This document shows positions 58,394 through 64,000 of a stretch of DNA of 64,000 nucleotides, piece by piece (position 1 is the first letter of the stretch; each line of letters opens with the position of its first letter). The position numbers were made by a program, and so were the translations under genes. Origin of the DNA: Strix aluco (lineage: Eukaryota > Chordata > Aves > Strigiformes > Strigidae). Location of the stretch: NCBI RefSeq assembly GCF_031877795.1, contig NC_133938.1, forward strand, positions 10,758,920 through 10,822,919. The letters run 5' to 3'. Under the pieces are notes generated by a model that saw only the letters and a list, made by a program, of their open reading frames with translations, made no database searches and was not told where the DNA came from.

Positions 58394-61300
58394 TAAACAC
58401 ACCCAGGAGCCCACACCTGTTTCACCACTTGTATTCCTTGTCCGCTGCCTCCCTAGCAAGCAGCCCACCAAATTTCAATGCCTTCACCCAACCAAACAGC
58501 AGCAAACTCTGGGAAACGCTGTTCCTGCGGGCCGGGGCGGGCAGACAGGACTGCAGAGCCCCCCCGCTCCTCTCCTCCAGCCTGCCGGGCAAGGGGCCAG
58601 CTTGGCTCCCGCGGCCCTTTCTGCAGGCAGGGCTGGTATGTTCACCACAAGCTATAGATGGCCTGGCTGCCGCTTACAGTAAATCTGAGTAAGTTGTTTT
58701 GGGCTGAGCATTTGAAGTCCCACAGGCAGCAAACCAGCCGTATCCTACTGGCACAATCATCTGCCGCAGGCGTCTCCCGTTTCCAGCGCAGCCCTTGGCT
58801 TTCCCAGCACTGACCCGCTGCACGTCAGCCCCTGTCATCCACACGAAGCTGCTTTCCCAGGGCTTCCCCACCTTCCCGGAGGCAGCCGATGTCTCGGGGA
58901 AAGGAGCTACATCTGCCGTCAACCCCCCTTGCTTTGGCTCTGGGTGTGCAGGAAAGCCAGCAAGGACGGGTACTGGGGCACTCGGTACATGCCAGTATGG
59001 TCCCAAAAACCGCTGCCTGGCCACCCTCTTGCTGCTTCTTTCTCCCATGGCTGCCCTCCAGCCATCAACTGCAATCTCCGGTGGAGAGACAGGGGGATTT
59101 TTCTGCTTTCTTGGGTGAATGTGAAATCTTTGCCCCTGCAGTGGCCAGCAGATGAACCTGAAGGGCCACTCAAGCATTTCTTTAAGGGCTTAAGTGGGAT
59201 TTACATGGTGAAGATGTCTGCTCCAGCCCTCTTCATGGATGGGTAACTCCAAGCATTGGGAAAAAGCAAGATTTGGCTTAACCAGAAGAGTTTCTCTGAG
59301 CCCTTGGGTTTTGCATTTTTCTCTCCATTATCCACAAGGATTTTCTGCCTACCCACTTGTTAAGTGAAAACCACTGAGGGTCTCATGTCACCGGTGACTG
59401 TGAGGCTTGGGGCTGCAAGGACTGTTCCACACCTCACTCCACATTTGCACCCCGAGGTCCAGAGGAAGGTGAGGTAGGTGTTGGTGAAAGATTCAGCCCT
59501 ATCTGTTGAATGACCAAGAAGCAGAAAGCAAGCAAGGCACTAAGTCACCCAAGGACAGACCAACTCCCAGACGCTAAGCCCTGCCACCCCTGACCCAGAA
59601 GCCCAGGGACATTGCCCCAGAGTAGCTCTGCCAGCCCCATGGCGTCTTCTGCATTTGGCCCAACCCTTCCCAGCACGGGAAAGGATGCAAAGCAGACATA
59701 GGCAAGGGATTTTCCAGGGTGGGAGCTTGCTCCTAGTCTGTTTTTTCAGAAGCATGCTGCAAGCTTGTGAATTGGAGGTATTTTTCAAGTTGGTTCCTGC
59801 AGTGGAAGTGATCAAATAATTGTTTATGCACCCGTCTGGCCCAACGGCTCATGCCCACAGAGCAGAAACTAGCTGTCGAGGCTGCTGGGATGTGGTTCGC
59901 CCATGATGCTATGGCATGTTTCTAAGAGGAAGATGTTGAGGCTGCAGGTGCCTTTCCAAGGCAGACCCATGCCGTGGTCCAGGCACACTGCTGGCCAGTT
60001 GCTGGGCTGGATTTGTGCTGCCTTTCTCTCCATGGAGCCACAGGAGGGTTGCACCTGGCAGCAGGCTTTCCCCTGGTCCACTTGCCCAAGAGGGTGCTAC
60101 CAGCATCTTCTCTACCCTTTGTCCTCTCCTTCCCCCTCCCAGCAGTTTGCAACTCTGACAGCCCATCTCTGGCTCTCCCCACCTCCCCGTGCTCCCTGTG
60201 CTGGAGCAGGCATCCAGAACAACCCTGCTGCTCCAAGTGAGGATGGAGGACACGCATCCTCATGGAAAAGTCAGGGTCTCCCAGCGGCAGCCCCCTCCAG
60301 CCCCCAAAATGATGGTGATGTGAACATTTCTATTCAGACCAATCGTTTTTTCAGGCATTTGTAACCCCCTCTGATGTTTTTTTCTTTTTCTCTTTCTTTG
60401 GGGTTGGAATTATTCTGGCTTTGTGCAAAAACCAACTCTGGAGTGCTTGGGGAGTGGAAACCTCCCATTATACTTTTGAAAAATAATATTAATTTTCCCT
60501 CTCCTTTTATGAAGATCTCTCTCCCCAATGGCTCAGGACTGGAGGTAGTCATTTGATGTGGAAATAGCCCTTGCTGAAAGAGCCCTTTTGATGTTTGATT
60601 TTTCACAGGGCCAACTCCAAACCAACCATGGGGGGCACCGGGTGCCGGTGGGGCTGGGCCCCAAAGGGTGTCCAGGAAGGAAGCGGGATGAAGGGGCGGT
60701 GCTGCCAGACCCTTATCCTGCCTGTCTGCCCTTTCTCTGAGCAAGAGGCAGGTGTTTCCAGGCTTTCAAAGACAATAAAACCAGAGGGATTTCTATTCAT
60801 GAAAACTGCCCTTGGCCTGATTCAGCTCCAGGACGTAAGGCGGGTGTCCAGCCTGCAGTGAGCTGGTGTGACAAATGCAGCTCTTGGCCATCCATGCTGT
60901 CTCCCCTCTGACAACATGGTGGCACCGAGCTCTGCAGTCCCTTAAGCATGGCTGTGCTGGTCCTCCTGCTGCCTTCTGCACCAGCCATGCCCCGCTGCCT
61001 GCCACTGCCTGCAGCAGGAGCCCGTGGCTCCAGCTAGGAGACTCTCATGTGTCCTAAAAGCAGGTCTCTACCCCTTTGCCCAGTGCAAGAGAGATCTGGC
61101 ATATCCCCATCAACCACAGAGACCAGAGGCAAGTGCAAGAAGCAGAATTTGGCCTCAGTTGCAGGAATGCAACAGCAAAGGGAAGGAGAAGACACGTTGG
61201 CTGATCCCATCACATGCAGGGCTCCCCAAAATGCCTGTGCTGAAACCCACTCGGTGCAGGGAGACAGGGCCATGGGGCCGTGCCATAAGCAAGAGGATGA

Positions 61301-61639
61301 TGTGCCTGAGCTTGGTGTGTGTGGTGGTAGGGCAGGTTAGCCAGAGCACCACAGACCCGGACAGCATCTGCTGGCAACACCATCCCCATCCTTGCTGTAG
61401 GGACAGAGGGGACAGTGAAGTGGATACTTGCTTTGGGACCGAGCCACTGTCTTGGGGTGCCTCTGGTGGCAGGGCACCTGGCCACCCGTTTGCTTCTTTC
61501 AGTCTGACATTGCTCCTAACTCCTTATTTAGTGGTTTTAGTACCCACCAACTTTGCCTCCTGTAGGGCAGCAGCAAGATTTTCTCTTCTTCCCCTGCCTC
61601 TCCCTCTCCTACTGTTTTCTCTCATTTAATTCCTCAGAG

Positions 61640-62250
61640 CACTTTTAAGAGGCTGTTCATCTGGGAGGTATCACATAAAACAAAGTTGTATTATGTATGT
61701 TTGGTCAAAGTGAGATAAGAGCTTCCAAGCGGCGGGGCAGTAAAGGTGGCTTCTTCAGGTGTTGGCAGCTCTCACAGAGCACACAGTGTTCAGGATGTGT
61801 TAACCCACTGGCCAGGATTTGCATAGGTACAATATCCCTCTTCACTTTCTGGCAGGTTCTTGGCCTGGAAACTGTTGTATTAAACCTTAGACCAGTATGC
61901 TGGCCCCGTAATCAGTATCACGCTATTTACTTTGTCTCTCCCCTTTTCGGAGACAATACACATTTTATGCTTTGTCAGCAGAAGGCAGGGCGAGAGCTCA
62001 CCCTTTGGGGTGTCCCACTCCTCTTGGAAGCTGCAGGCACCCAGTGCTTCGGCAGCTGCCGGCTTTGCCTACGCTCTGCAAAGAGCTCACATCCAGCCCG
62101 TGTTCCTGGCACTGAGAAATAAAAGGGTTTGCACTTTGTTCTCTACTAACCTGTGTGTTGTGAGAGAGACCCGGTCACCTTTTTACCCAAAAGTTTTGTC
62201 CTTCGTAAATTATGAAGATGTTGCAAGTTTTGTCTGATCCTTGAGGAACA
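61640..62250 (+). repeat. Possible solo LTR or other interspersed repeat (tentative)
   Basis: An AT-richer block unlike its flanks. It has a TGT-type start near 61689, a TATA-like tttatg near 61963, AATAAA at 62118-62123 followed by a GT-rich stretch, and an ACA near 62249. This order is that of a retroviral LTR. The flanking short duplications do not match convincingly and no internal viral sequence was seen. It could equally be unique intronic DNA. Confidence 0.22.
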
Positions 62251-64000
62251 AAAGAACTGCTGGACATCTGGAAATCCTGGACGCAAGCACTGTGCCAGCA
62301 CAGCTCAGCCCTAAGGCACATGCTTAGCAAGACCAACGTTCCCGGGAGGCGGGGGACGCGCTGCACATGTGCTGCACAGTCCCTCTCTGCACGGGCAGTA
62401 AAGCTGATGCCTTCCAAATGCTCTGGATTTGTTGCACGTTTGGAGGACATCTGTGCAGCATAGGCACTGATGGGCTCAGGCTTCCAGCAAATGGCCGAAG
62501 GATTTACCTGGTGTGCTGGGAAGCTGAACTTCATGCTGCGGTGGCTGATCTGCCAGCATGTGTCCACCGACAGCTATGCCACTGCAGCTGGGACTTAGTG
62601 AATCTGTGAAATTTTGGGGTTTGATGGTGATAAAGTCTCATCTGGCGGTGCAAAGTGGTGTGGTGGTTTGGAGGGATGAGGGAGGTGTTTTCCTGCATGT
62701 TTCTAGAGGATGCCTAGGACTGCACAAGGCAAGCATGGCAACAGAGACATGGAGTGAGTTCTTGGTGCCTTAAAGTCCACCTGCCCTCCAGAAAATTAAT
62801 ATTCTTGTCTTGGGAACCAGTGTTATTCAACAAAATTCCCCCTTTGGGTTTGGAAATCTTCAGCAGGGAAAGAACCTTAATGCAAAAGACAGACAAAAAA
62901 AGGTCTTGAAGCTGATCTGAAAGCTGTCTTTGCTCAAGCCCTCCCTGCCCATCACCTTGGCTTGATGAGGAAGGCATCGCCTGTGCTGGTTTTTAAATGA
63001 TCGCCCTACACAGTTCTGTTTGTTTTATTTCCCTGCTTAGCGTTCAGAGGCTGTTCTTCTTGCACTTATTTACTGTAAAGCAAAGAAAGCCAGGGAAAAT
63101 GATCTCCAAAGCAAATAGAGCCATGTTTCCATTTGGGAAAACTTAGAGGGAAAGCGCGTGTAGCTAAGCAACAATGCATGATGGTAAATGGGTCATCTTC
63201 CAAGGCATGAATTGCATGTGGATAACTGCAAGGAAAACAACCCCAGCCAACACACTGCCGACGTTTGAATTCTTGGCCTAAGAGATTAATAAGAAATGAG
63301 ATGACTTTTCAATACTCGCAAGAGCTCCCTAGGTTGTTATGGGGTTTTTCTCCCACTTTCGACCTCCACTTAAACCTTGGGTGGGAGCCTCCATTGCTGT
63401 AGCTGGACAGAGTTCTGAGTATAGATGCGTTGCACCGAAGTTCCCTGGACCCGAAGAGTGATGGGTCAGCTCCACCACATCCCAGGGAAAGGGACAGGCA
63501 CAAGGGAGGCCCATGGCAGAACTGGGGACTCACCAGTGAGAAACTTCCTTCTGTTTAGGGCCAGAGTGAAGCCAGCATTCACTCATGCGTTAGCACTGGA
63601 GCTTGATCTCAGCCTCCCCCCAGCAGTACACAGGGATGGCTTTGCTCACTTATCCTCCCTGTGAAACTAGATAAATCTCTGTTGCAAGAAAAGGGGGGCA
63701 TTTTCTTACCGTGGGGTAGCATGTTATGGATGCACGAGGGTACTAGTACTAGGATAACACTAGCTATGGGATTGTAAAATCGTTCGGGAAGCCAGGAACA
63801 GGAGAGTTTGCTGGAAGATAAAAAAATGAGATCATGTTTGGTTGGGGTCATAACATCCACATCACGTGGCTGATGCATCATAGGGACAGTGCCTGGCTCA
63901 GCCACAGCTGAAGGGTTAGGGAATCCATCAGCTTTGCATCCTAGGGCAGGAAAAACAGTGTATTGGGTTTGTTTTTTTCATAATAATAACAAATGTACAG

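Larger units (their letters stand above)
40040..64000 (+). other. PIK3R3: Large PIK3R3 intron (at least 24 kb), no SH2 exon found
   Basis: From the donor after residue 303 to the window end I looked for the PPKPPKP/nSH2 exon and for a p55-gamma-type first exon and found neither in any frame. The stretch holds simple repeats (47337, 58347), a degenerate minisatellite (48190-48520), several AT-rich candidate regulatory clusters, CpG-rich patches near 56340-57130, and an AT-rich, LTR-like segment at 61640-62250. If the gene instead ended here, a terminal exon should be visible, and it is not. Confidence 0.6.

Overview
The window looks like a piece of a bird (sauropsid) genome. Genes are split by short GT-AG introns, the DNA is GC-rich with CpG islands at promoters, and it is almost free of interspersed repeats over 64 kb. 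Species cannot be told from the sequence. Three protein-coding genes are supported, in the order POMGNT1 (+), TSPAN1 (-), PIK3R3 (+). From memory this matches the order and orientation on human 1p34: PIK3R3 and TSPAN1 head to head, TSPAN1 and POMGNT1 tail to tail.

Layout: 205-1571 holds the last four coding exons of POMGNT1 (Golgi O-mannose N-acetylglucosaminyltransferase), followed by a ~2.4 kb 3' UTR to a poly(A) signal at 3956. 4-9.7 kb is intergenic. 9.7-14.9 kb is a complete TSPAN1 on the minus strand: seven coding exons joining without gaps into a 237-residue tetraspanin, plus a predicted non-coding first exon in a CpG island. 15.2-21.7 kb is the divergent intergenic region. From 21.7 kb to the end lies the 5' part of a PI3-kinase regulatory subunit gene: a CpG-island promoter, a non-coding exon, an exon encoding a full SH3 domain, and five exons encoding a p85-type BH (RhoGAP-like) domain, ending at 40039. 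The remaining 24 kb is intron; no SH2 exon was seen.

The main biological point is that the gene in the PIK3R3 position encodes a p85-like N-terminus (SH3 + BH, ~303 residues), whereas the familiar mammalian PIK3R3 product p55-gamma has neither domain. Other points worth checking are a near-perfect ~70 bp inverted repeat at the PIK3R3 promoter, an internal CpG island with a TATA-like box and splice donor (possible alternative promoter), upstream ATGs in the PIK3R3 leader, and several AT-rich motif clusters that may be conserved regulatory elements. I found no evidence for a wholly new biological system. Most long open frames here are by-products of GC-rich sequence.
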